DNA from: Anticarsia gemmatalis
Lineage: Eukaryota > Arthropoda > Insecta > Lepidoptera > Erebidae
Reading direction: 5' to 3'
DNA length: 64,000 bases
Assembly (NCBI RefSeq): GCF_050436995.1
Contig: NC_134756.1
Coordinates: 5,332,001 to 5,396,000, forward strand
Below are positions 38,007 through 49,530 of the stretch, piece by piece. Positions within the stretch are counted from its first letter, which is position 1. Every line of letters begins with the position of its first letter. The notes under the pieces were generated by a model. It was not told where the DNA came from, made no database searches, and saw only the letters and a list, made by a program, of their open reading frames with translations. Both the position numbers and the translations under genes were made by a program.

Positions 38007-38444
38007 ATGCAATTTCACAACGCTTATTACTAAAGTAAATTCTTTTTCTGTTCTTATTACGAAGGGATAAAGTTCAAAATTGATTGGAATGTTCTTTTTG
38101 ATCTGAACATTCGTTTGATTAGAATTTATCCGTTACTTTTTTCGATTTAATTAATTGGATAGCAATTACTATGAAATATAGTTAAGTAGTGGATAAACGG
38201 TGTTAATGGTTGTTAAACTTAACTTATACATTTTAATGTAAATATTTAACGCTAGAAAATAAACTTTTTAAGTGCTTATATAATTTATCACAAACACAGT
38301 TTTTATATAACTTTTGTTTCGTGAAATTTCGATTCCATTGAAATAAAGGTTAGGCAATGGATTCCCAAGTGCTAACAAGGTTAGTACAAGTGGTTCCCCT
38401 ACCAATTAGTAAAAGTAAATTTAATTAAGATAATTTCCCCTCAC

Positions 38445-38509
38445 CTGTTTCGTTCCTCGTATAACTGTGATAGCATCTCCTCCAGATCTGTGGATAGTGT
38501 GTTCAGCAA
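38445..38509 (-). CDS. Small internal coding exon, acidic helix-like peptide
   Basis: Seen: on the minus strand the acceptor tgtttacag precedes 65 nt, followed by the donor ACAG|gtgagg. If joined to the exon at 51720-51796 it is read from its first base as 21 codons, starting L-L-N-T-L-S-T-D-L-E-E-M and ending Q-L-Y-E-E-R-N, with two bases (AG) left for the next exon. Leucine and acidic residues alternate as in an amphipathic helix or coiled coil. A second frame (starting A-E-H-T-I-H-R) is also open and would be used if an unseen exon changes the phase. The +strand carries no comparable splice signals here. Gene identity not recognised; the next downstream exon is not firmly placed. Confidence 0.65.
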
Positions 38510-41278
38510 CTGTAAACATAAAGAAATTACATTAATCAACATCACATTACTTTCAAAACTTTCTTTAAAGAAAATTTATATTATTGCATTTTCGCTTTCT
38601 AGCGTTTTTATAGATATTAGATAGGTTCATCAACTTAGTAGAGAGATTTATATGCACGGCTCGTAAAGATAAAAAAATATATTACTTATAACATTACGAC
38701 CCGCAAGCGTCCTCGCCCTGTCTGATACATCTACATTACTTTTGAAATACATAGCAGCTTTATTAATTACAAACTAGATTGATCGTCAATGCCAAAGATC
38801 TCTACTAAGTGGTTGAACTTTACTGATAGTACGGCTTTCGTATCTATCTTATAAACACGTCTGCGTACTTTTCTTTTTTATAGTTAATTGCAAATTGGAA
38901 ATCGTGAGGGGTGTGCTTTTTCCATTTGCTAATTTTATTATTTAATCTTTGATAATTACAGACATTTGGAATCAATAGATTTCCGTAGGTTTTATTAAAG
39001 CATCCAATATAAATATTTGAGAGAGCAGGAGCTATTGCAAGCATAAATCCTGCAAGAAAATTTGTAGGCCAAATTCAACCGATTCAAGTTTTCAATTGAA
39101 AACGTTCGTAGTAATATCACATAGTCTCCATTATTCACATCGATTTGTTCGATTTTGTATTCGGCCCCGGAGCACATGTGGAACGGACGGAAAATGAGTT
39201 AAACCTTGTTCACCACGGCCTCTAGGTTTAGATATTTACTTTAATACGTGACACACTGTCTATAAATGTACCAAGCTTTTGTCAACGACCTAAAATGCAT
39301 TTTATCATGACCGTATTTTTAAGATCATTTCTTCAAATGCAATTCTGCTACATAGTTTTATTAAATGGCATCATAATAAAGGCAATGAAGACATAGTCAC
39401 CCTGAAACATTTGTTAATGATTAAATTTTCTATTTTTATTTCGACAACTCCGCAAAATCGTCCGTCTATCTACTGATATTTAACTGAACTTCTAAGAATC
39501 TTATACACGTAATACGTATAGTAATTGACAATCGACTAACATTTCAGTAAAATTTAATTCTGTAGCTTGCATTTTCGACTCCAAAATTACGAACTTGCCA
39601 ACAAGATCACTGAACATTCAACCCGTAAGTAACAAAGTTAGGTATTTGCTTAGTTCGCAGACGGGGTGGCTGTGAAAAAAGTTTGTCAAATAAAAATCTC
39701 TTGGCGGTACCGCGGCCATCCACGCGTAGCACCCCATGTGTTATGCTGACTGTGGCGTTTTATTATCGAACTACGGTTTCCATCACCTACCGTGTCTACT
39801 TCTGTACAAATTTAATAAGAGATCTTGAATAAAATGGAGTATAATATTAGGTAAATTTGCGAAATAAATGAAGACCCGTTAAGAAATAAAAAGTGAAGTT
39901 AGTTTTTTTAGTTACTTTTTTGTGGAACTCCAACGCAGGCTTAATAAAAAGAAATTATAGCAAGGTAATGAATATTTGACTAATTGTTAAGTAGATTTAA
40001 AGCAACATACACATTAAGATCTACTTATAAATGCATAGTCGATCCAAGTCTAAAGTGATGAACATAAATTAGTATTAATTAAATCCCCTAACGATCTCTT
40101 GAATATTAGATTGTCGGATTATCAATCATTTATAAATAGAAGAGCCTATAATCACAAAAAAAATGTTAGAACAGAAGAGCTATTTTTGTTTTAATCTATA
40201 TAGCAAACATCAGATATATTATACACATGTCATATTTTACACTGTGTTACACAGTGTTCTGTGTGTGCACTTAAAACAGCGTCTCATCCGTATGTCAGAG
40301 CTATGCCCTCGAGTGTATGCTTTGACGTCAAGGGTGCTTTGATATAAAAAGTAAGCCGCTTTTAGTTCACGCACTAGTCTCACTTGAGCATGAAATTGAT
40401 GAAAATAAATAGCGTGGTATAGCGATATATATATGTTTATTGAAGAAAATAAAGGAACCTGGTATAATTTTTTGAAATTAATTTAACAATTATAATAATA
40501 ATTATTGTACTTTATGATATCCTAATTTAATTTATTATTCGTGGATTTTGTAACTGCACTGTTTTGCATCATAATATAAGGTTCACGGCGTTAGTAGATT
40601 TCTTATATTTTAGTCAATAACAAAATACAGAGGTATTTATTTTTAACTAAAATAACGAAACGTAGGTAAGAAAACATTTTTATATTGCTCAGCTTTCGTC
40701 ATAATTGACTTTTTCAGACTTAAAAAATATTTCGTATAAATGAAGCCTAGTGCTATATTTTCTTAAATATGTTTATATTTATAGCTTAGCTCATTCATTC
40801 TTTCATTTTTAACGACCTTTCATAAATTAAGTATGAATCATTTAAAAAACTTTCAGACATGCACGTTTCAATTACAACACTATTAGTATTACATCGTCAA
40901 AAATTCCATCAAGTTACATTTCCATTCGGAATTTCCAGCAGTGTAAAATGACGGACACTGTAAGTGTTAATCAGTGTAATTATCTCGCGTCACAACGTAT
41001 TGATGATTGCCCCGGGGAGACTTCCAGCGGACGGCATAATGCACATGAATATTAATCAATAATATTATGTAAATTACTACAATCGTAACAAGAAATATGT
41101 ATTTATGAATTCGTGGTTCGTTTTATGATGGTATCTGGTAAAGGACCGAACGCAGAAACGCTACTTGACTTTATTCACCTCTTAAGTATCGTGCCTTTGG
41201 CACTATGATGTGTACAGTAGCGACAGAAATATTTTAAATTATCTCTATTATTTATTAGTAGTAAATCTACTGTTAAAG

Positions 41279-41490
41279 CTGTTCAAGCCACCCCAAAGGC
41301 CTTTGACAAGGCTTAACGACTGTTACCTTAGCAGACAACAATCGGAACCGACTTTTACGTGTCCTCCGAATCACGGGATGTTCAGATCTTATGACACTAT
41401 GCGGTCATCCATCTAAAGAATCACCGCGCAAAGGGTTGCTTAACCCACTGGTCGTTTACCGACCGTTCAGCGCGACGGGTTATGGCGCCT
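41279..41490 (+). repeat. Interspersed repeat, ~210 bp, copy 1
   Basis: It shares a colinear set of motifs with 58954-59170: cctttgac, cttaacgactgtta, acaaca, ttttacgtg, cctccgaa.cacgg, cactatgcggtca.cca, a gcttaaccca-type motif and gtttaccg. Divergence is substantial, so it is an old repeat. I recall similar sequences in moths. There is no coding frame or tRNA-like head. Confidence 0.75.
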
Positions 41491-44182
41491 TACGAAGTTA
41501 TAAAACATCACTTAAAACTGAAAAATGTTTCTGCATTCGGCCTTAATTATGTTCAATTAATTTATTCTGTAATGGCAACAGAAACCGTCTAATAAATCAA
41601 TCTAGAAGTCATAAATCACTTTGTACAGGAAATAGTTGTAAAAAGCTGGATATATTATGAGTAATTTATCGCCGGTGAGCAATAGGTAGCGGTATTCATG
41701 ATAACTGCCTTCTACGAAAACTCTACTGAAAAAGATGACTCAGTTTAGAAGCACTTCTAACTAAAGGTAAAACAACATTCAGCCCCTAGTATATATATAT
41801 TTATACTTATTAATACTGCCCTAATGAAAAGAACAAGCAGAAGCATGCAAAACAGAACCCACTTCAATTGCAAGAAAACTCCACTTTCCAATAATTTCCC
41901 TGTCTATCAAGTACCGCGAGAGGTCATCGTCCTACCGGTTCCAGAGGTACACAAACCGTTGCTAAGCAATAAAAAGAAACAAACACTCACCAAAGCTCAA
42001 TATTACACCGCCTTTATTACAAGGGTATAAGGTTAAAACTCCTAGAGCTAATTATATTATCTTGTTCGTAAAAGGGAATTTTGGAATCGGGGTCAAGAGT
42101 TGCATTATATGAATCGTTAGAGCGTAATGTATTATTGATTAGGTATTTTTATGTCAAGTTCTGTTAACCTATATCGATGAAATTATATCAATCTGATAAC
42201 TTACACGATACAAGTTAGATGTTTTTTTTTCGTGATATAACTTAAATCAATATAATGTTAATCGAATATAACAATAATTCGTACAAAATCATTTACCAAC
42301 ATTGTCACGTGAAAAAATTAGAAATGTTATACTTATCATACTAATACAACTTTCGGGCTCCTGTAAGCACAGTACAATTTTTTTATATGAAACAATTCTT
42401 AAACTTGCCAATAATAGTTTAAGCGTTAATTAACCATTTAACAGCACCTACACAGTCACATATATCAATTAAACCTACCTAATACCTGCGTACCTAATAA
42501 AGTACCTAACGCGTAGACTACAAACATACTAAGGATCATTCAAAACACTCAAAATGCCTCCGTCTTTTCACAACAACGTGCACTAATAAAACGCAGTGAC
42601 GTAGTACGCTAAATATTTCGTAAACCTAACGAGCCCGGTCTAATTGTTTGGAAGTGTTCCGTTATGAAGGGAGACTTATTATAACTTCTTTATTTCTTTC
42701 CATCGTTTAATGTTATGGCGCTGATGATATTTCATGGTGTAGTATATGTGAACAAAAGTTTTCAGATAAAAAAAAACATTTTGAATTTTTCAAAAGTTAT
42801 TTGTGAAATAGTACTTTGTAAAATATGTCTTTTAAAAAGCTCGAATCCGATTCTTAATGTAACATCCCATTCTAAAACAAGCCGTGATTTGTTAATTGAA
42901 TCGTAACAAACAAAAAATTCAAACTGATAATTATGAGCGGAAGCATATAAAATACTTCATAAGATAAACCCTGAAATCTAATCCATACCAGCTTTTATAA
43001 CACGTATGTATAGGCTATTTTTTAAAGAAACTCGGTTATCCTCTATTTCTATTACTGTGTAAGTTTGTGTCTCTTTTTATCTAAAACTCTTGATACTACT
43101 ACAGTATGCAAATTCGGACATTAAAACTCACGTCCCCGGGGTGTCGGCGCAACACCCGCCGCTGTTTATGAATAATGTCGTATCTTCACTGCCTCGCCGT
43201 ATAAACGACACTTTTTATATCACACAAGTAATTTCTAAACGAGTTGCTTTCTACTCGAGCATTGGACTTGACATTTGAGAGGGTTTTGAGAATTAATAGA
43301 AAGGTCGTAACCTTTTTTATGTTTATATTTTAATGTACTAAATAAATGCGAGTGTCTGTTACGGCGGCGGGCGTTAGATAAATATATTATTATTTTTAAA
43401 GAGCGTTAAAATGTCCGATTGACCAATCGTGCAGAAGATTATTAGTTTTCTTACATCTTGTATTGTTAAAAACAAAGTTTGCTGAGGAGTCAGTGGATTT
43501 CTTTTCCATGTTTGTCATTCGCCGTTCGTATAAGCGCTTCGAAATTTCGATTACGAATATTACGATTACTGCCTATTTTTCCCAAATATTATGATTCCAA
43601 AAAGTACAAATAACCGTGTAAATGTAAAAGAAAATACTCAAGAACCAGCTATCAACATCGGATATCTCATTAAAAAGTTGTCAAAAGTCAATTACCATCG
43701 CTGATACGAAACAAAAATGGAGAGAGAAAAATCGTGATGTTGAAATAAAGTTCAGAGTAAATTATAGGCATTATTTCAAGACGAATAGGTGTTTGTAGTA
43801 CACGGTATTACTGTATTTATAGTAAGTATACGAGTAACCGTGTATTAAATTTATATTGGAGATAAAAATTGCAAGCTAATTTCATACTTAGCGATACTAA
43901 AGACTCGGTAGTGATACATTATATTTAAGTTTTTGGACTAATTAATGCTACTTTCCATCGCTATTGGCTGCTACCTGGGCGACGATGTAGCTTCTTCGAC
44001 AAGATATCGATAAACTGTAATGTATTATCATTAACATCTTTAGTTTGGTTATGTTTGGAAACTTAAATAAGTACCTCCAAATGATCATCTGAGACAACCT
44101 GAACTTGTCAAGAAAATACATAACTTTTTTTATTTTCAGAATTTGTTATTATATTGCAACGAAGTAGGTACGATAAATTTCA

Positions 44183-44691
44183 ATGCCACCAAAAACATTC
44201 TGTAAAAACCTCAAGTCTCGCAGCTCAGTCTTTCTGGCGTAAAAAGTGGTGAGATCTATATAATACCAAGTCGATTAATCTATTTCGTCTCTACTTAAAG
44301 GACCTGCTGTCTTAAGTTATAACATAATAATGTTATTATCACGCCAGTATTAAAAATATTTTACGTTTAAAACAAATAGATCGACCTGGCCATCGCATGA
44401 TTTGTATGTATTACACTACACAGCACGACGAGAAGTTAAATGCTCCCGAAATTTTAATGGCGAATTTGTGTTTTCATGCGATGACCAAGTCGATCTATTT
44501 GTTTTAAACGTAAAATATTTTTAATACTGGCGTGATAATAACATTATTATGTTATAACTTAAGACAGCAGGTCCTTTAAGTAGAGACGAAATAGATTAAT
44601 CGACTTGGTATTATATAGATCTCACCACTTTTTACGCCAGAAAGACTGAGCTGCGAGACTTGAGGTTTTTACAGAATGTTTTTGGTGGCAT
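44183..44691. repeat. Long palindrome of copy B, with matched 17-bp insertions
   Basis: 509-bp inverted repeat. Compared with copies A and C, it has 17 extra bases at 44221-44237 and the exact reverse complement of those bases at 44637-44653. Other copy-specific changes, for example the C in tatttcgtctct, also occur in both arms. Confidence 0.9.
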
Positions 44692-45098
44692 CTCACTTCT
44701 TTTTGTAGAACGAACATAAGTCCAATTTGTATGGAAATACGTTTTTTCTTATAATTCAACATATTTTCCTATGGGAATGTCGTTTAGTTTCATGGGCTAA
44801 ACACCCTTAGCCACCCTATATCCCGTCCCGTTATGCCTCATATAGTAGGTACCTATCTACACCTATTATTTATTATTTTCTACAGTAATAATGATTCATT
44901 AACTGCAAATGTAACTTTGTATAATCTTATACATTTATAAGAGATTAGAAAGTTATTGTTGCAGTTAGTGTATTTAAAAAACTAAACCGAAGATAGAATC
45001 GAATTTTTAATCTCGAGTAAATATTTCAAGCCAGACTCGACAATAGATACTCAATCTTTTTTAAATTAATCAAACTTGTTTTTAAATTAATAAATTTA

Positions 45099-45508
45099 TC
45101 TATAAATATATAAAACTCAAAGGTGTTTGACTGACCTAGATTTTAGACCGATCGGGCTGAGACTTTGCATGCAAAGAGCTACAATGACGTTAGTATCCCC
45201 TAAGAAAGGATTTTAATAGATTTCATCCCTCAAGGGATAAAATAGGGAATGAAAATTTGTATAGAACTTTGTAAATTTTGAACCGATTGGACTGAGTCTC
45301 GCATGCATAAAGCTATTATGACGTAGGTGTCCGCAAAGAAAGGATTTTAACAAATTTCACCTTTAAGGGGATAAAATAGGTGTGAAAGTTGTAGAAATCT
45401 TTTAGGATTTTCGACTGATTGAACTGAAATTAATCTAGATCCCCACATAGGATACTTTTAACTACGGCAAAACCTTTTGACTCCGACAAAGTCGCGGGTG
45501 GAATATAG
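45099..45508 (+). mobile_element. Degraded Helitron-like insert inside copy B
   Basis: It starts TCTATAAATATATAAAACTC after an A. It ends in a region reading aaagtcgcggg followed by gaatatag before T, a decayed form of the usual CTAG|T end. It holds two diverged ~115-bp tandem units (about 45145-45395), each with a gcatgca motif and a run of aagaaaggattttaa. The family resembles a common lepidopteran repeat. It is non-coding. The boundaries are inferred from the Helitron rule of insertion between A and T. Confidence 0.5.
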
Positions 45509-46051
45509 TAATATACTTATTATTAGTGTTCTTTCTTTCATCGTGGTATTTTCGACCAATTTGGTATATTTATTTTTTAGATTTTGGTACTTAAAGAGAT
45601 GTCCAATCGTGTGATTTTCGTAATCTTTACATAATACATACAAGGGACACGAGAAGGGTCTGTTCAACCCAGGCAACTGAACAACCTTTTTTCATTTGTA
45701 TGGAAACACGTTTTTTTCCATAATTCAACATCTTTTCCTATGAATGTTGTTCAGTTTCATGGGCTAAACACCCTTAAGTTATGCCTCATATAGTAGGTAC
45801 CCATCTAGACCTATTATTATTATTATTTTCTATTACTACAGTGATAATGATTTACTAACTGCAAATGTAACCTTGTAATCCTATACATTTATATCGGATT
45901 ACAAAGTTATTTATGCAGTTAATGTATTTAGAAAACTGGACCGAAATTAGAAAATATTTGAATTTTCCCATGATTAAGACACTAAACCCTATTTGTATTC
46001 TAAATTTGAAGCTTCTATGTCTGCTAGAAGTACCTTATACTTTTGATGATC

Positions 46052-46092
46052 GGTGAGTCAGTGAGTCAGTGAGTCAGTGAATCAGTGAGTGA
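46052..46092 (+). repeat. 8-base tandem array in copy B
   Basis: The same gtgagtca array as in copies A and C but one unit longer, followed by gtgaatcagtgagtgac. Confidence 0.85.
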
Positions 46093-48379
46093 CAAAATTC
46101 AGAAACTTTAACAAGTTGTTATTCTTAAACTACTGGTTCAAATTGACTGAAATTTTAAATATACCGTGTTTATACAATGACTGATTAGTTGCTGCAAATT
46201 CAGGCTTCTTGTTTTATCCACAACGAAATTATAGGGGTGTCAAAAATAGCCCGAATTGCTTCGAGAAAAGGATGGTACGGCCGTGCCGCTTTTTTTTGCT
46301 CGACTTGCGGGGGCACTTCCGTGCCCCCAGATATCATGCCTAAACAATTCATTAGTAACAAATCAACAAATACAAACGTAAATATATACAACCAACTTTA
46401 GCGTTCACACTCACGTATGCCAACTTTCATAGTAATACAAACATTGGCTACAAACAAAAGGGTACTCGATTAAAGTTGGCGTGTTGGTTGATGGTGTTCA
46501 ATTTCCGATATCGGTACAAAGCGGCGCCGCTCGTCCTCTCGCTTCCTTTGGACATGACTCTTATCTGCTAGGCTCTGTAGGCATAGCTGACGTGCACTGT
46601 GTTGCCACAATAGATTATTCCTGCATGCTGACTTACTTGCAACACTATTGCTGATTTTGAATCAACTGTTGACTGAAACAATAGCATATGCATTGTGTAT
46701 TTGTGTCATGCGTTATGTATTCAGATGTCTCTAGTTTTGACATTCGGTTATGAAGTCTTGTTTTTCTTAGCTTGTATTTACTAATAAGTACATAACAGAA
46801 GCGAAATATATGTTTTATTATACGCCCCCGAATAACAGTTAGCATGTTGTCATTTAACGTCATTACAACAGACTCAATACAAATCGCATTCAGGATCTAA
46901 CTTAATTAAAAATGCTCAGACTCTGTAAAAAAACCGCTAAGTCCCATTGGTCCTATTGCATCACGTCAAAACAAAAATTTCGATTAATTACAAGTTTCGT
47001 CGCAGTTGCAAAAGCAAAGGCAGGCAAAACAAAAGGTCCTCAAGAACAATCGAAGCTTTGGGGGAAAATAACAAATACCAGAACAAATCAGACGTGACTC
47101 TACCTTTGCTTAATAAGAAAAAAATACCTGTCAAGTGCGTGTCGTATCATGGCGAAGGTTCTTCGCTTTTTTTTTCAGCCCGAATTGAGGGACTTCTTTC
47201 AGTTATCTAGTTTGTGGTACTTTTCTGGGACTATTTTGATTTTAAAGTAATTTTTTCTCTTACCACTATTATCATACTTGGCAAATAGATTCAGGAAGCT
47301 AAAATACAAATAACTTCTATAAAATTAAATTAAATTATAACTACCAAACACACCATATTAACTATTATAGACTGTAGTGCCAGGTGTTCACTACATGTTT
47401 TTACATGTTCATTGTGTAAAGGCATATTGTCACTACAATTTGTCTACGGGACCCTAAAAATCTGTTGTTTTCCACGGTGAAAATTCCCCAACGTCGGCAT
47501 CAATGCACAACTTTCTTCATTTGCACAGTTAGCAAACAATACAGCGCGAAATAGACGCAAAAGTATGCGATTAATGTTTCATATTGAAACAGGAATTATG
47601 AGCTCAAAGAAACTTTAATTCAATTTACAAATAACGTTCGAATGTTTAATGAAACTTGTTCCCCATTTTTTCATTTTATTGATACTTGTCTATACCTCTT
47701 TTCATAATACCAGTTGGTGTTTTAAGTTCATTACATGTACATTGTATGGTCCATATTTGGCATCAGTACCGCACAGCTGTTCATGGCCAATAAACACCCC
47801 CTCTATCAGTGCCAATTTGGCAGAATATTCACCAAGAACAAATTATATAATTATGTGAATTACAACTTTTACAATACTAAGTATCAGTCATGGACAAGTA
47901 ATCCAAAACTTGTAATAGCTTTCAACATTACGCTAAAAAAAAGGCATGATTTTAGTGTGTACATTGTTCTTTTTACTATTGTACCATAGTATTATTATGT
48001 ATAGTAATTTCTTAAGCCTAAGCACACGACAGTTTCTTCAGACAGTTACAAAACATAGAATGGGGTTTGACAAGTTGCTTAATACTGCTGAACGTTTAAT
48101 ACAAAACCGGGTCTCTGTACATAACTGAAATTACACTGTACAGAGGAAATTTACATCTGAACATTTGCATAAACTCCGCCGAATAGTTAGAATGTATTTG
48201 AACAGTCCCACCCACATTTATATGCCGCTAAAACTTTGTATTATGCGCGTTTATAGTTGGAAATTGTACTGAGAGATTTTCGTGAAGAAAGAATATTGAG
48301 TGACTCAACTAAAGTATAGTTTACTTTAATTAAATACTAATAAACTTTCTTAATTCTTAATATAAGACAGTATCTGAAT

Positions 48380-49530
48380 ATCTGGGGGCACGGAAGTGCC
48401 CCCGCAAGTCGAGCAAAAAAAAAGCGGCACGGCCGTAACATCCTTTTCTCGAAGCAATTCGGGCTATTTTTGACACCCCTATAATTTCGTTGTGGATAAA
48501 ACAAGAAGCCTGGATTTTCAGCAACTAATCAGTCATTGTATAAACACGGTATATTTAAAATTTCAGTCAATTTGAACCAGTAGTTTAAGAATGACAACTT
48601 GTTAAAATTTTGAATTTTGTCACTCACTGATTCACTGACTCACTGACTCACCGATCATCAAAAGTCTAAGGTACTTCTAGCAGACTTAGAAGCTTAAAAT
48701 TTAGAATACAAATAGGGTTTAGTGTCTTAATCATGGGAAAAATTTAATATTTTCTAATTTCGGTCCAGTTTTCTAAAAACACCAACTGCAACAATAACTT
48801 TGTAATCCCATATAAATGTATAAGATTACAAGGTTACATTTGCAGTTAATGAATTATTATTACTGTAGAAAATAAAATAAATAGGTGTGAATAGGGACCC
48901 TTCTATATGAGGCATAACGGGAGGGGGTAAAGGGTGGGTAAGGATGTTTAGCCCATGAAACTGAACAACATTCCCATAAGAAAATATGTTGAATTATGAA
49001 AAAAAAACGTCTTTCCATACAAATTGGACTTATGTTCGCTTTACAAAAAGAAGTGAGATGCCATCAAAAACATTCTGTAAAAACCTCAAGTCTCGCCGTA
49101 AAAAGTTGTGAGATCTATATAATACCAAGTCGACTAATCTATTTAGTCTCTACTTAAAGGACCTTCTGTCTTAAGTTATTACGTATGTTATTATCATGCC
49201 AATTTCAAAAAAAAACCTTTAAAACAAATAGATCGACTTGGTCATCGCAAGAAAACACAAATACGCCATTATTAACATTTCAGGAGCATTAACTTCTTGT
49301 CGTGCTGTGTAGTGTGATACATACTAATAATCAAATCATGCGATGGCCAGGTCGGTCTATTTGTTTTAGAGGTATTTTTTTAAAATTGGCATGATAATAA
49401 CATACGTAATAACTTAAGACAGAAGGTCCTTTAAGTAGAGACTAAATAGATTAGTCGACTTGGTATTATATAGATCTCACAACTTTTTACGGCGAGACTT
49501 GAGGTTTTTACAGAATGTTTTTGATGGCAT
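48380..49530 (-). mobile_element. Palindromic element, copy C (complete, inverted)
   Basis: A 1151-bp copy in the opposite orientation to A and B. The terminal GC-rich hairpin is at 48382-48403 and the long palindrome at 49058-49530. It has the same order of parts and the same ends as copy A. The 8-base tandem array is at 48620-48652. It lies about 2 kb from copy B in inverted orientation, inside the inferred intron. Non-coding. Confidence 0.85.
49058..49530. repeat. Long palindrome of copy C
   Basis: 473-bp inverted repeat. Both arms carry the copy-specific gtcgactaatc / gattagtcgac, where copy A has gtcgattaatc in both arms. The loop orientation matches copy A when read on the minus strand. 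Confidence 0.9.

Larger units (their letters stand above)
44183..46332 (+). mobile_element. Palindromic element, copy B (composite, interrupted)
   Basis: The left part (44183-about 44995) is the palindrome plus the following unique region. The right part (about 45694-46332) starts again within that unique region and runs to the terminal hairpin. About 250 bp (44722-44990 and 45694-45945) are therefore present twice, flanking about 700 bp of foreign DNA that includes a Helitron-like insert. It may be two partial copies joined together, or a duplication around an insertion. Ends match copies A and C. There is no coding capacity. Confidence 0.75.
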
